A DNA stretch of 64,000 nt from Psychrobacter celer. GTDB taxonomy: Bacteria; Pseudomonadota; Gammaproteobacteria; Pseudomonadales; Moraxellaceae. The stretch covers positions 1 through 64,000 of the forward strand of contig NZ_JABASU010000008.1 in assembly GCF_016107555.1 (NCBI RefSeq), in the 5' to 3' direction. Below are positions 8,286 through 17,016 of this stretch, in pieces (position 1 is the stretch's first letter; each line of letters opens with the position of its first letter). Both the position numbers and the translations under genes were made by a program. The notes beneath the pieces were generated by a model. The model made no database searches and had not been told where the DNA came from. It saw only the letters and a program-made list of their open reading frames with translations.

Positions 8286-8444
8286 TTAATGGCTACCATG
8301 AACCTTTTCATACACTTTGATGATACGGCGCAGCGGTAAGCGCTTCCATGACGTCGTTGGTAGGGCAAATAGCAGCATGGTTTTGGCGATAGACCCTTTG
8401 GTAAGGTCACGCGATTTACTGGAGGGCGTACTCGTGTCGCTCAA
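8286..8444 (-). pseudogene. MATE efflux-pump N-terminal remnant
   Basis: Reading from a TTG at 8444, preceded by AAGGA, the frame gives SRDLTKGSIAKTMLLFALPT, the characteristic N-terminal stretch of MATE-family multidrug transporters. The reading then departs into an unrelated basic tail and stops after 52 residues instead of about 450. The rest of a MATE gene is absent: the lip1 and racemase genes flank it. I infer a large internal deletion that left the start region, possibly joined to the last residues of the same gene. The remaining gap to lip1 (8445-8750) shows nothing else I can support. Confidence 0.5.
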
Positions 8445-8750
8445 GGTGCATCCTTTTATGCCACTTTGATTGGGCTTTGATGAGTGTCAGTTGGGTTTAA
8501 TTGAGAATAGATGGTGAGCTTAGGGTTGTAGTTATAACCACTACTGCTATAAAACGCTCCTATTATAAATAACAATGCCTAAGCTATCTGGGCTAGAAAG
8601 GTAAACAAAAGCTAACGATAGTCTTGTATATGAACATAGAAGATAAGGTTTTGACTAGAAAGTTATAAATTAAAAAATCTAGGCACAAGTTTAGCGCTAA
8701 AATCAAAGTCAGATTTTGTTTCCACCTTAATTCTAAACAAGGATGCCTCC

Positions 8751-9701
8751 ATGCTATTTAAACGCTTAGGCCTTGCCGCACTATTTAGTCTCTCTATCGT
8801 AGGCTGTACCACAGCGCCCAATACGCTTGCCGTTAACACTACCCAAAAAATCATTCAATATGAGCGCAATAAGTCTGATCTAGACGTCAAATCATTTACG
8901 CTAGCTTCTGGCGACAAGTTAGTTTATGCCGAAAACGCCAACCTAACAGGCGAGCCCTTACTCCTTATTCACGGTTTTGGTGGTAATAAGGACAACTTCA
9001 CCCGTATCGCTGACGAGTTAGAGGACTATCATCTGATCATTCCTGATCTGCTGGGTTTTGGCGAGTCGAGCAAACCTATGAGCGCAGACTATCGCTCACA
9101 GGCACAGGCCACGCGCTTACATGAGCTGTTGCAAGCTAAGGGATTGGCAAGCAATATTCACATCGGCGGTAACTCGATGGGCGGCGCGATCAGTGTCGCG
9201 TATGCCGCAAAGTACCCAAAAGACGTCAAGAGTCTATGGCTCGTCGATACCGCAGGGTTTTGGTCAGCAGGCGTGCCAAAATCGCTTGAGGGCGCAACCT
9301 TTGAGAACAACCCATTGCTGATCAATAGCAAAGAAGACTTCTACAAGATGTACGATTTTGTCATGTATAAGCCGCCTTATTTGCCCAAGTCAGTCAAAGC
9401 GGTATTCGCACAAGAGCGTATCAATAATAAGGAGTTGGACGCCAAAATCCTTGAGCAAATCGTCACTGATAATGTCGAGGAGCGTGCTCAAATCATCGCG
9501 GACTATCATATTCCAACGCTCGTGGTTTGGGGTGATAAAGATCAAGTCATCAAACCTGAAACGGTCAATGTGATCAAAGACATCATCCCGCAAGCGCAAG
9601 TCATTATGATGGAAGATATCGGTCACGTACCGATGATAGAGGCAGTAGAGCAAACGGCTGAGGATTATAAAGGGTTTCGTGCAACGCTGAAGGGTCAGTA
9701 A
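8751..9701 (+). CDS. lip1: Lip1-like alpha/beta-hydrolase lipoprotein (lipase/esterase)
   Basis: A 316-residue exported hydrolase. The signal peptide ends in a lipobox with Cys19 (SIVGC), so the protein should be lipid-anchored. The hydrolase fold shows the oxyanion HGFGG (about 74-78), the nucleophile elbow GGNSMGG (Ser about 143), a VVWGDKDQV segment with the acid residue, and GHVPM with the catalytic His. From memory it is very close to Lip1 of Psychrobacter immobilis, a cold-active lipase. An AAGGA site precedes the start. It ends 1 nt short of the convergent nitronate monooxygenase gene. Confidence 0.88.
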   Translation: MLFKRLGLAALFSLSIVGCTTAPNTLAVNTTQKIIQYERNKSDLDVKSFTLASGDKLVYAENANLTGEPLLLIHGFGGNKDNFTRIADELEDYHLIIPDLLGFGESSKPMSADYRSQAQATRLHELLQAKGLASNIHIGGNSMGGAISVAYAAKYPKDVKSLWLVDTAGFWSAGVPKSLEGATFENNPLLINSKEDFYKMYDFVMYKPPYLPKSVKAVFAQERINNKELDAKILEQIVTDNVEERAQIIADYHIPTLVVWGDKDQVIKPETVNVIKDIIPQAQVIMMEDIGHVPMIEAVEQTAEDYKGFRATLKGQ

Positions 9702-9702
9702 T

Positions 9703-10749
9703 TCACAAGTCTTTTGTTAATCGTGTCAGTAAGGCGTCTGTACTTTCGTCTCTGACTAACGTGACGCCTTGCCCTGCCCATAACGACAGATGCTCGGCGT
9801 CCAAACGCTTGGCCGCATCCGCTCGCATAAACTTGGTCATGGCATTGAGTTGCGGGTAGGGCGGTAGCGCATCTGCACACTCAAACTGAGCAAAATCACG
9901 CAAATAGTTGTTTAATAATCCACGTGCAAGCTTACCTGAGAACAATCTGGTTAAGCGCGTCTCGCTACTACGTTTACCTTGACTGGCATCAATGAGCGCT
10001 TGCTTATAGGTATCATTAATACCGCATTGATCTGTGGTCAAAAATGCCGTTCCCATTTGCGCAAGTTCGGCTCCTGCCGCTTGTACTGCCTTGATATCCT
10101 GTCCCGTCATAATGCCACCTGCGGCAATCAACGGAATATCTGTGCAAGCGTGCGTTTGGCTAATCAGCGTCAATAATCCTAATGGATCGGTTTCGCTTTG
10201 TGGCAACCAACCACCGCGATGACCGCCAGCTTCTGCTCCTTGCAAGCAAACTGCATCTGCACCAATATCGCTCCATGCTTTGGCTTCCAATGGATGGTTT
10301 GCCGTACCGATGACGTGTGTGCCAACACTTTGCAGACGCTGAACTTGCTCAGCACTGATAATACCAAAAGTAAAACTTGCGACAGGTACAGGATTGTCAT
10401 AGAGGACTTGTAACTGCTCAGCAAAGCTCTGAGCTGGACGCGCGGGTAGCGTAAATTCTATATTCTGCTCTTGGTAATAATTACTCAGCCAATTCGGCAT
10501 GGCGGTGTCAAAGCTGCTCGACTCCTGCTCAGATAACACCATCAGATTGACCATAAAAGGACGGTCGGTCAGCGTCTTAATTGTATTGATTTGGCTATTC
10601 AAAACATCTGGCGCGGTCATGCCAGCGCCCAACGATCCTAGTCCACCAAAGTTACTGACACTTGCAATCAGCTCAGGGGTGGTGGCACCGCCTGCCATTG
10701 GCGCTTGGACGATTGGATGGGTCAACTGCAGAGTATCTAGTAAGGACAT
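9703..10749 (-). CDS. Nitronate monooxygenase (2-nitropropane dioxygenase family)
   Basis: A 348-residue FMN-dependent TIM-barrel enzyme. The N-terminus has HPIVQAPMAGG (about 11-21) and GGLGSLGAG, and the barrel contains CLQGAEAGGHRG with the conserved His of class I enzymes and AAGGIMTG for phosphate binding. Such enzymes oxidise alkyl nitronates, including propionate 3-nitronate, to carbonyls and nitrite. The start at 10749 is chosen because GGAG lies 8 nt upstream; an 11-codon extension has no such support. It converges on lip1 and is separate from the thioesterase gene. Confidence 0.85.
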   Translation of the reverse strand: MSLLDTLQLTHPIVQAPMAGGATTPELIASVSNFGGLGSLGAGMTAPDVLNSQINTIKTLTDRPFMVNLMVLSEQESSSFDTAMPNWLSNYYQEQNIEFTLPARPAQSFAEQLQVLYDNPVPVASFTFGIISAEQVQRLQSVGTHVIGTANHPLEAKAWSDIGADAVCLQGAEAGGHRGGWLPQSETDPLGLLTLISQTHACTDIPLIAAGGIMTGQDIKAVQAAGAELAQMGTAFLTTDQCGINDTYKQALIDASQGKRSSETRLTRLFSGKLARGLLNNYLRDFAQFECADALPPYPQLNAMTKFMRADAAKRLDAEHLSLWAGQGVTLVRDESTDALLTRLTKDL

Positions 10750-10768
10750 GACGGGTCTCCTGTTGATT

Positions 10769-10894
10769 TTATACCAAACCAAAAAAGCACGGGTGGCAAA
10801 TTGCCCAGCTACCTAGCCAGCCACCTAATAAGGCACCTGCGCTCGTTTGCTCGGCCACTTCGGCTTTTTTGGTGGTGTGGTTATGAAATAGCAT
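10769..10894 (-). CDS. Candidate 41-residue small protein upstream of nitronate monooxygenase
   Basis: The frame reads MLFHNHTTKKAEVAEQTSAG and then a Gly/Trp-rich hydrophobic tail with two Cys residues. It ends 19 nt before the nitronate monooxygenase start, on the same strand. A weak AGTAAG-like site precedes the ATG. No family is recognised; the hydrophobic end could be a fragment of a lost membrane protein. It may also be a chance open frame. Confidence 0.2.
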   Translation of the reverse strand: MLFHNHTTKKAEVAEQTSAGALLGGWLGSWAICHPCFFGLV

Positions 10895-11462
10895 GACTTA
10901 CTGTAGCAAAGCTGGGTGCTCGGTGGGTGAGATAGTGCTTATTTAGTTGCTAAATAAGGATAGCAGAGGCACCGTAAATCGTCGTCAAACAAGCTCAAGA
11001 AAAAACGATATAAAACATAAAGCTTAATGCAAAAAAAGGTCAGATTTTAAACCTCGGTTGGACTCTGCGTTATCAAATAACATGCCCACGTAGTCCGTGC
11101 GATAGTCCGTATTATTTACTATGTTATTCTCCTTATGGACAATGTTGAGTAGTAACCTATGATTAAATATCACTATAGCACTTACTATGCTTGTTTATAT
11201 AATGTCGTGTTGGCAAATAGTAATCATAAGGTTACTCTATGGTGACTTACGCTACCGCTTAGATATAGTTAAGAAGGTGTTGAATATTCACAAACAGGTA
11301 CCGCGCGATTGGTATTTCTTTGTCTTGCGTGCTGTGCTGACGCCGACAGATGCTACGCAACATAAACACCAGTAGCAGGTGGCACCACGTAACACCATGT
11401 CATACAGAGTATCTTGCATGCCCGTTTTATTTTATTGAGGATTGTCTATCTGGGCGCTATGC
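10895..11462. other. Intergenic stretch, 568 nt, no supported gene
   Basis: This non-coding-looking region lies between the small frame and the thioesterase gene. A 62-codon plus-strand frame at 11187-11375 has no convincing start or family. Around 11312-11368 the bases loosely resemble the dispersed repeat seen at 23341 and 31584 (shared CTTGCGTGCTG), with many differences. Confidence 0.4.
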
Positions 11463-11999
11463 TTACGGTGGCCATGGACGATCGGCATCACTGATGATCC
11501 ACTCTGCCACGTAGCCTGTCGGCGGTAGCTGCCAGTCTGATTGCCCCATCACCTCTAGGATGCGCGCGGTTTTTATTACTTTGCCGCCTTCGGTGACGCC
11601 AGTACGCAGTAGGGCGGAGGAGCAGGGTTTGCCCTTGACCCACATTGACTGCTCGATATAGATCCAGCGCTCATCAAACCCCACCACTCTGGTCTTGAGC
11701 GTGACTTTATCAAAGGCGCGAATACGCTTGCGGTATTGGATGGTACTGCCAGCGACCACCAAGCCCCAACGCTGCTTGAGCAGCTGACGACCCAGCCCGC
11801 TTCGTACTGCAAAGTCCGTACGACCCAAGTCATACAGAGTGAGGACGCGGCCATTATTCATCTCAAGGAAATTGTCGATATCTGACAGACGACAGCGAAA
11901 ATGGATTTCGCTGGTATCTTTAAACGTTAAGGTACGGCCTCTTTTTGCTTGTAGCGCAGCATGCGCGATGGTGCTGGCATAACGAATAAATGGATACAT
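11463..11999 (-). CDS. Acyl-CoA thioesterase-like protein (hot-dog fold)
   Basis: A 178-residue protein matching thioesterase-like proteins of the YbgC/4HBT type. The segment FRCRLSDIDNFLEMNNGRVL (about 33-52) holds the D-x-x-x-H/N-M-N-N type motif of the hot-dog core, followed by the conserved strands ending in SSALLRTGVTEGGKV. These enzymes hydrolyse acyl-CoA thioesters in the cytoplasm. It ends near the YheT-type hydrolase gene, with 94 nt between them on the same strand, and could share its transcript. Substrate chain length cannot be judged. Confidence 0.65.
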   Translation of the reverse strand: MYPFIRYASTIAHAALQAKRGRTLTFKDTSEIHFRCRLSDIDNFLEMNNGRVLTLYDLGRTDFAVRSGLGRQLLKQRWGLVVAGSTIQYRKRIRAFDKVTLKTRVVGFDERWIYIEQSMWVKGKPCSSALLRTGVTEGGKVIKTARILEVMGQSDWQLPPTGYVAEWIISDADRPWPP

Positions 12000-12093
12000 A
12001 GGACAGTCTCAAAGGGTTAGTAGTCTCAAAAGACAGGGAGTCAGGTAAAAGGTAACGCTGGCGGGATACGATAAAACGCCGCCCGCTCGATTA

Positions 12094-13131
12094 TCACGCC
12101 GCAGAGGGCACGCCAATGTGTTTAAAGTACGTGCAGACGGTTTCGGGTAACCAATTGATATCAAATCGGGACTGTGTGTACAGAGGCGTCGATTTGTCTT
12201 TGCTCGTGCGATAACGAATAAAGCCCACGTGCCCGCCGTGCTCGGTGTCCAAGATAGTGACAGTGTCTGATACGTCATTTTCTGTGGCGGTAAAGCCCAA
12301 GAAAGGATCGTCTTTGGCGCTGATGAGTAATAGTGGGCGGGTGACATTGATAAGGTGCGGCAGAGCAGAGGCACTATAGTAATAGTGATTGTTTGAGCGG
12401 TAGCCGTGGCGCGGTGCGGTGAAGATATCATCAAAATCGCTGATACGATTGACCGCTTTGATCGATGCCATCTCCTCTGGGCTGATGTCGTTGGCGAGGG
12501 CTTTTTTGATAATTGGATTAAGCAAGTAGGGCGTATAAATGCGATGGCTCAAAAAACTGTGCATACTCAGCGCCGCTGACGACATATCGACTGGTGCTGA
12601 GATCACAGCAGCGCCTTTACATAGCGCTTGATCGCCATATTCGCCTAGGTATTTTGCCAAGGCATTACCGCCAAGTGAAACGCCGACGGCATAGATATTG
12701 GTATACTGCTCGCGCAGCGTTTGTAGCATATGATGCACCTCGTCTGTGTCACCAGCGTTATAAAACACGCGGCCTTTTGCTGGAATGCCGCCGCAGCTAC
12801 GAAAATGGGCGACGACGAAATGCCAGCCCTGCGCGTGTACCTGATACGCCAAAGCGCGCGCATAATGGCTATCGCTACTGCCTTCCATACCGTGGAACAA
12901 AACGATTAATGGCGTTTGTTCAAGTTCACCATTTTCTGAGTTTTCTGAATGTTCTATAGGATGCGCATCATAAAAGTCATAGGCAATATCACTCTCGTCC
13001 AAGGAATCTTTGCGCACCACTCGTCTGTACTCGGGTGCTTTGGGCGCAAAAAACTTTGGCAGAATGCTTTGCAAGTGTGGATTGGTTAGCCAAAAGGGCG
13101 GCTTAAAGGGGGTATAAGTAAAGGTCGTCAT
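12094..13131 (-). CDS. YheT-family alpha/beta hydrolase
   Basis: A 345-residue hydrolase with the YheT signature beginning PPFWLTNPHLQ (about 10-20). The oxyanion region is LFHGMEGS (about 79-86), the nucleophile elbow is GVSLGG (Ser about 158) and the C-terminal His is in HGGHVGF. The family (also called AB-hydrolase 4) includes E. coli YheT, of uncertain substrate. It is followed on the same strand by the thioesterase gene. The region upstream contains an exact parS site 66 nt before the start. Confidence 0.82.
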   Translation of the reverse strand: MTTFTYTPFKPPFWLTNPHLQSILPKFFAPKAPEYRRVVRKDSLDESDIAYDFYDAHPIEHSENSENGELEQTPLIVLFHGMEGSSDSHYARALAYQVHAQGWHFVVAHFRSCGGIPAKGRVFYNAGDTDEVHHMLQTLREQYTNIYAVGVSLGGNALAKYLGEYGDQALCKGAAVISAPVDMSSAALSMHSFLSHRIYTPYLLNPIIKKALANDISPEEMASIKAVNRISDFDDIFTAPRHGYRSNNHYYYSASALPHLINVTRPLLLISAKDDPFLGFTATENDVSDTVTILDTEHGGHVGFIRYRTSKDKSTPLYTQSRFDINWLPETVCTYFKHIGVPSAA

Positions 13132-13196
13132 AGTAGGGTTTCTACAGTTGTAAAATAAAAGTATAAATAGAAAATATGAGTATGATTTAAATAGCT

Positions 13197-13212
13197 AGTT
13201 TCACGTGAAACA
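13197..13212. promoter_or_regulatory. parS centromere site (exact 14-bp core)
   Basis: AGTTTCACGTGAAACA contains the palindrome GTTTCACGTGAAAC, the conserved ParB-binding core of bacterial chromosomes. It is intergenic between yheT-like and yigZ genes. Confidence 0.85.
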
Positions 13213-13370
13213 AAGCAGTTTTATAAGACTAAGTCTATAAATCGTTAATTTAACGAATTTGTCATCATACTAAGCTCGCAGCAAGCTTCCAACAGCTTTC
13301 GGTGAACGGCTCAGTGAACAGATGATTACTGTATTATTTAATTAAGCTCAGCTTGCTTCTTTAAAACATA

Positions 13371-13970
13371 CTAGTCTGTGGGTTCTATCACTCTACCTGC
13401 CATCGCCAGTTCAGTTTTTAAGGTCTCAATATCAACCTCAGCAATAGTGACAGTTAAGGTGACTTGTTTGCTATAGGCGACATCTTCGATAGTGCCCTCT
13501 AAGCTCTCAACCACATAACGACACTGAGCTTCAGTCGCAAAGTCCGCTAGTATTTGCACTTGCGTCATCGGCACGTGAGGTTGCAATATCATCTGATCGA
13601 CTGCTGCTTGTGCAGAGCCTGCATAGGCACGCGTGAGACCGCCTGCGCCAAGCTTAATACCGCCAAAGTAGCGCACCACGATAATGATAATATTGCCGAT
13701 AGATTTATGCTGCAGCACGCCTAATATTGGTCGCCCTGCGGTACCATTCGGCTCGCCATCATCATCGAAACCTGCGCTCGTAGTATTATCAGGGTCGCCA
13801 ATGATATAGGCCCAGCACCAATGCCGAGCATCAGGGTACTTTTCTCGTAGTTGTTCCACATGAAACATCGCTTGCTCACGTGAGCTGACAGGATAGGCAT
13901 GAGCGATAAACTCAGATTTTTTGATCTCAAGCCGCGCGGTCACGGGGTTTTTTAAGGTTTGATAGCTCAT
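13371..13970 (-). CDS. yigZ: YigZ/IMPACT-family protein
   Basis: A protein of about 199 residues when started at the ATG at 13970; an upstream GTG at 13988 adds six residues. It has the UPF0029/IMPACT N-terminal domain: KKSEFIAHAYPV, HWCWAYIIG, FDDDGEPNGTAGRP and VVRYFGGIKLGAGGL are all typical. A C-terminal ferredoxin-like domain follows, as in E. coli YigZ. The eukaryotic relative regulates the GCN2 pathway; the bacterial role is unclear. A near-parS sequence lies within the coding region (13852-13867). It is divergent from rsuA with about 90 nt between. Confidence 0.85.
   Translation of the reverse strand: MSYQTLKNPVTARLEIKKSEFIAHAYPVSSREQAMFHVEQLREKYPDARHWCWAYIIGDPDNTTSAGFDDDGEPNGTAGRPILGVLQHKSIGNIIIIVVRYFGGIKLGAGGLTRAYAGSAQAAVDQMILQPHVPMTQVQILADFATEAQCRYVVESLEGTIEDVAYSKQVTLTVTIAEVDIETLKTELAMAGRVIEPTD
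13852..13867. promoter_or_regulatory. Near-consensus parS site inside yigZ
   Basis: TGTTCCACATGAAACA matches the parS pattern TGTTNCACGTGAAACA at all but one fixed position. Whether ParB binds it is unknown. Confidence 0.45.
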
Positions 13971-14061
13971 ATTGCATCGATGGTACACTTAGGGTTAGAT
14001 GGGATATGTTAAACTGACACCACTATAACAAAACCCTATATGACTAAAGGTAGTAAAAAGT

Positions 14062-14766
14062 ATGCGTCTCGATAAATTTATCAGTAAAGCCACTGAGCTG
14101 TCACGCAAAGAGTCCAAAAAAATCCTCCACGCCTCTGAGATCACCGTCAATGATGAGGTGGTCAAAGACCCTGGCCTACATGTCGATATTATCAATGATG
14201 AAGTGCTGTGGGCAGGCGAGCCGCTCTCGGTGGCGACGGGTAATCGTTATATCTTGCTGCATAAGCCTGAAGGCTTTGAGTGTACGCTAAAAGCCAAAGA
14301 GCATCCGATTGTCACCGAGCTGATCGCTGTGCCTGAGCTTGCCAGCTTGCGTATTGCAGGCCGCCTCGATGTCGATACCACAGGCGCACTTCTACTGAGT
14401 GATGATGGCAGCTGGCTACACCGCGTGACCAGTCCCAAGCATGAGCACGCTAAAGTCTATGAGCTAACGCTTGCTGATCCTATGAATGAGGAGGAGCAAG
14501 CCCACGCAATCAAAAAGGTGGGCGAAGGTATTTTGTTGGAGGGCGATTACGAGCCGACCAAACCGGCTACCCTTGAGTTTATCGATGAAACTCATGCGCG
14601 TCTGACGCTTGAGCAAGGCAAATATCATCAGGTCAAACGTATGATGGGGTATTTTGGCAATAAAGTCGTTGAGCTGCACCGTGCCAGTATCGGCCATATC
14701 ACGCTTGATGGATTAGAAAAAGGCGACAGCCGCTTTTTGAGCGCAGAAGAAGTGGGCAAATTCTAA
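14062..14766 (+). CDS. rsuA: 16S rRNA pseudouridine(516) synthase RsuA
   Basis: A 234-residue enzyme of the RsuA/RluB family. Residues 1-60 form an S4-like RNA-binding domain (RLDKFISKATELSR). The catalytic core has LLHKPEGFECT and AGRLDVDTTGALLL, where the Asp after RL is the catalytic residue, and later QGKYHQVKRMMG. RsuA isomerises U516 of 16S rRNA. It is a single gene, divergent from yigZ, and ends at a terminator around 14840. RsuA is preferred to RluB/E/F from overall length and motif spacing. Confidence 0.85.
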   Translation: MRLDKFISKATELSRKESKKILHASEITVNDEVVKDPGLHVDIINDEVLWAGEPLSVATGNRYILLHKPEGFECTLKAKEHPIVTELIAVPELASLRIAGRLDVDTTGALLLSDDGSWLHRVTSPKHEHAKVYELTLADPMNEEEQAHAIKKVGEGILLEGDYEPTKPATLEFIDETHARLTLEQGKYHQVKRMMGYFGNKVVELHRASIGHITLDGLEKGDSRFLSAEEVGKF

Positions 14767-14823
14767 CATTGAGTTTGAGTGCCGACTGGTCAAAGCGATA
14801 ACACGTCACTAAAGACACCTCAT

Positions 14824-14854
14824 CAGCAGCCACGTTATGTGTGCTGCTTTTTTT
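14824..14854 (+). terminator. Rho-independent terminator after rsuA
   Basis: AGCAGC and GCTGCT, with an inner CAC/GTG extension, form a stem followed by seven T residues. The remaining 300 nt to the DsbC-like gene shows no supported feature. Confidence 0.7.
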
Positions 14855-15170
14855 ATGAAAAAATCATCTATGGCAGCTTGTGCGTTGCCTATCTCTTAAA
14901 GCTGGGTAGCAATTTTGCAAACTTGCGCCCTGAGCGCTTTGCAAATACCCTGCTTGTGCTAAAGTCTTGTTATTATTTTTACTTCGTTTTTTTACATAAT
15001 ATCGTTGTCTTTATTGATAGCCATTTTTGATAAAACTGTTTTGATAGCGCCTGTGGCAGCACACATAAGTAGTACGTGCCGATGCCTTATTAGCAGCGAT
15101 TTGATAGTAATGCCTATCGCCGTTTGTTTGATAAACACTTGCTATCAATCCACCAAATAGGATGGTCTTT

Positions 15171-16223
15171 GTGAAACTCCCTGTATTAAAATTTACCAGC
15201 TTGATGGCGGCCATGTTACTTACTGCTACCGCCTGTGCGCAGCCGAGCGCCACCGACGTCAGCAAAAAAACGCCCAATCAAATGCAATCAGCAGGCAGTG
15301 TGAGCCAAACGCTCGATAGTCAGTTGCGTGAGCGCTTGACCCAAGCGGGTATCAAAGCTCAGATTACGGCGATTGTGCCATCGCAGCTGCCCAATATGTA
15401 TCAGGTCAGTCTCGCCGGCCAGCCGCCACTACATATCACCGAAGATGGCAAGTACGTCATCCAAGGCGAGCTACAAAAAAACCCCAGTAAGCAGGTGGTG
15501 ACCAAAACCCCTGCCCGCAGCCGTAGTGAGCAAGCAGGGCAGCCGGTGAGTGCCGAGACCAAGTCGGCCATCCTCGCCAATATGAGTGCGCTCAAACACA
15601 TGAGTGCCAAGACCCCGTTTTTTTATACCGCGGTGCCAGGGGTGATCTGGGGCGCGACGCTAGAGGGCGTGCCGTTTTTGTTGTCCGATGATGCGCAGTA
15701 CATCACTGACGGCGAGATATCTGTCATGGAAAACGGTCGATTTATGGGGTTAGATGAAACCTTTGAGCAGCGCAAAAACCAGTCAGTCTTTCAGGGGTTA
15801 GACCGTCAGCAGCTCATCACTTATCCTGCCACCACTACCGAAAAAGCGGTGATTTATGTGGCGGACGATGTCAACTGTCCTTATTGCCGCCGCTTCCATC
15901 AGCAGCTACCGATGCTCAATGACAAAGGCGTCACGGTGCATATTATTGGTTATCCGATATATGAAGCATCGCCTGAGCAGATGCGTGCTATCTGGTGTCA
16001 AGGCAGTGAAGATAGCCGCCGTCAAGCGTTTGACAAAGCCATGCTGCAAGGAGAGATGACGCCTGCCCCAGCAAGCTGCCAGGCCGACCATCTGACCCCC
16101 AATCGCGAAAAAGCAGCAGGGCTGGCCGTGATGGCGACGCCAGCTATCTACCGCGAAGACGGCGTGCTGTATCAAGCTAGTTTTGAGAGCCCGGAGTTTT
16201 TAGAGTTTTTGGGCGTGGAGTAA
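15171..16223 (+). CDS. Exported DsbC/DsbG-like thiol:disulfide protein with extended N-terminus
   Basis: A 350-residue protein from the GTG at 15171, chosen because AGGA lies 7-8 nt upstream; an ATG at 15162 overlaps that site. The signal peptide ends near TACAQ, either a weak lipobox (Cys22) or a signal-peptidase I site. Two successive segments (about 55-100 and 125-185) each look like the DsbC N-terminal dimerisation domain, and the thioredoxin-fold domain carries NCPYCRRF (Cys near 236). DsbC of E. coli is about 236 residues with CGYC, so both length and motif differ. An isomerase or reductase acting in the periplasm is inferred. Confidence 0.7.
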   Translation: MKLPVLKFTSLMAAMLLTATACAQPSATDVSKKTPNQMQSAGSVSQTLDSQLRERLTQAGIKAQITAIVPSQLPNMYQVSLAGQPPLHITEDGKYVIQGELQKNPSKQVVTKTPARSRSEQAGQPVSAETKSAILANMSALKHMSAKTPFFYTAVPGVIWGATLEGVPFLLSDDAQYITDGEISVMENGRFMGLDETFEQRKNQSVFQGLDRQQLITYPATTTEKAVIYVADDVNCPYCRRFHQQLPMLNDKGVTVHIIGYPIYEASPEQMRAIWCQGSEDSRRQAFDKAMLQGEMTPAPASCQADHLTPNREKAAGLAVMATPAIYREDGVLYQASFESPEFLEFLGVE

Positions 16224-16236
16224 ATAGATGAGCGGT

Positions 16237-16262
16237 CGCACGGCATACATAAATGCTGTGCG
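16237..16262 (+). terminator. Hairpin after the DsbC-like gene, possible weak terminator
   Basis: CGCACGGCAT and ATGCTGTGCG pair with one wobble around a 6-nt loop, 13 nt after the stop codon. There is no strong T-run. Confidence 0.4.
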
Positions 16263-16365
16263 GTGTTTATTGTATATGCTGGATTTAGCGCAAACGTGTC
16301 GTAGCGCTAGTGCTCTCAACCAATAATGACACGGCGCTTATCGCAACATACTGATAAACAGAGAC

Positions 16366-17016
16366 TTATGGCAACACAATATCGACGATTTTCCATTCAA
16401 TCAGGCCTTGTCGCTGCATCTCGATGGTCAGCGGATAGCCTTTGATCTGTCCGCTGATAGTAAAGCAGTTAATGCCACAATAGCTCAGCGCTGGCTTGTC
16501 ACTATCATTGCCTTGCATGGCTTGTTTTTCTAGCTCAGCCGCTTGTTTTTGCATGACCTGTTGCATTTGATCTTTGACCACCGCATCGATATCACCGCGA
16601 TGAATGATGAGGTTTTGAATCAAGTTTTTTAGATTGACCTGATTGCTGGCGATGGCCCACGCCGCCGCCAGCTCTTTGGTCGCGGTATTGGCTTGACCTT
16701 GGGTGTTGATGACGGTTTCGATGTTTTGTGCGGTGATGGCACCATTGACGGCCTTTATGATAAAGGTGTTGGCCGCTTGTATTAATGGCTCGCCGCCGAG
16801 CTCGGCTACCAACGGGTAGCTGCGTATGGTGGTCGCAAATTGATTGGTGAGCTGGGTTTGTACGCTTGGCCTGACTTGCTCGTAGTCGATGGCGGCTGCA
16901 ATCGCCGCACCGTCGTTGGCATCATAGGCGTTTTTGAGCTGATAGGTACTGTAGTAAGGCGAGCCTGCATAAACTGTCACCGCAATGACGATCAATAAAA
17001 CCAAAAGCTTTTTCAT
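16366..17016 (-). CDS. DUF2939 membrane-anchored protein
   Basis: A 216-residue protein with an N-terminal hydrophobic anchor or signal (about residues 3-20) and the DUF2939 hallmark SPYYSTYQLKNAYDANDGAA, then an acidic Asp-Tyr turn and EQVRPSVQTQL. The remainder is predicted helical and probably periplasmic; two Cys residues occur in CGINC near residue 179. It is a single gene convergent with the DsbC-like gene and divergent from dnaJ. The family has no known activity. Confidence 0.75.
   Translation of the reverse strand: MKKLLVLLIVIAVTVYAGSPYYSTYQLKNAYDANDGAAIAAAIDYEQVRPSVQTQLTNQFATTIRSYPLVAELGGEPLIQAANTFIIKAVNGAITAQNIETVINTQGQANTATKELAAAWAIASNQVNLKNLIQNLIIHRGDIDAVVKDQMQQVMQKQAAELEKQAMQGNDSDKPALSYCGINCFTISGQIKGYPLTIEMQRQGLIEWKIVDIVLP

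Noticed and set aside
8225-8410. 61-codon minus-strand frame
   Set aside because: It is a shadow in another frame of the MATE remnant and has no family resemblance.
11187-11375. 62-codon plus-strand frame in the gap before the thioesterase gene
   Set aside because: No ribosome-binding site, no recognisable family, and codon content unlike neighbours.
13874-13885. CACGTG-centred palindrome GCTCACGTGAGC near the parS variant in yigZ
   Set aside because: It lacks the GTTT/AAAC arms needed for a parS site, and short palindromes occur by chance.
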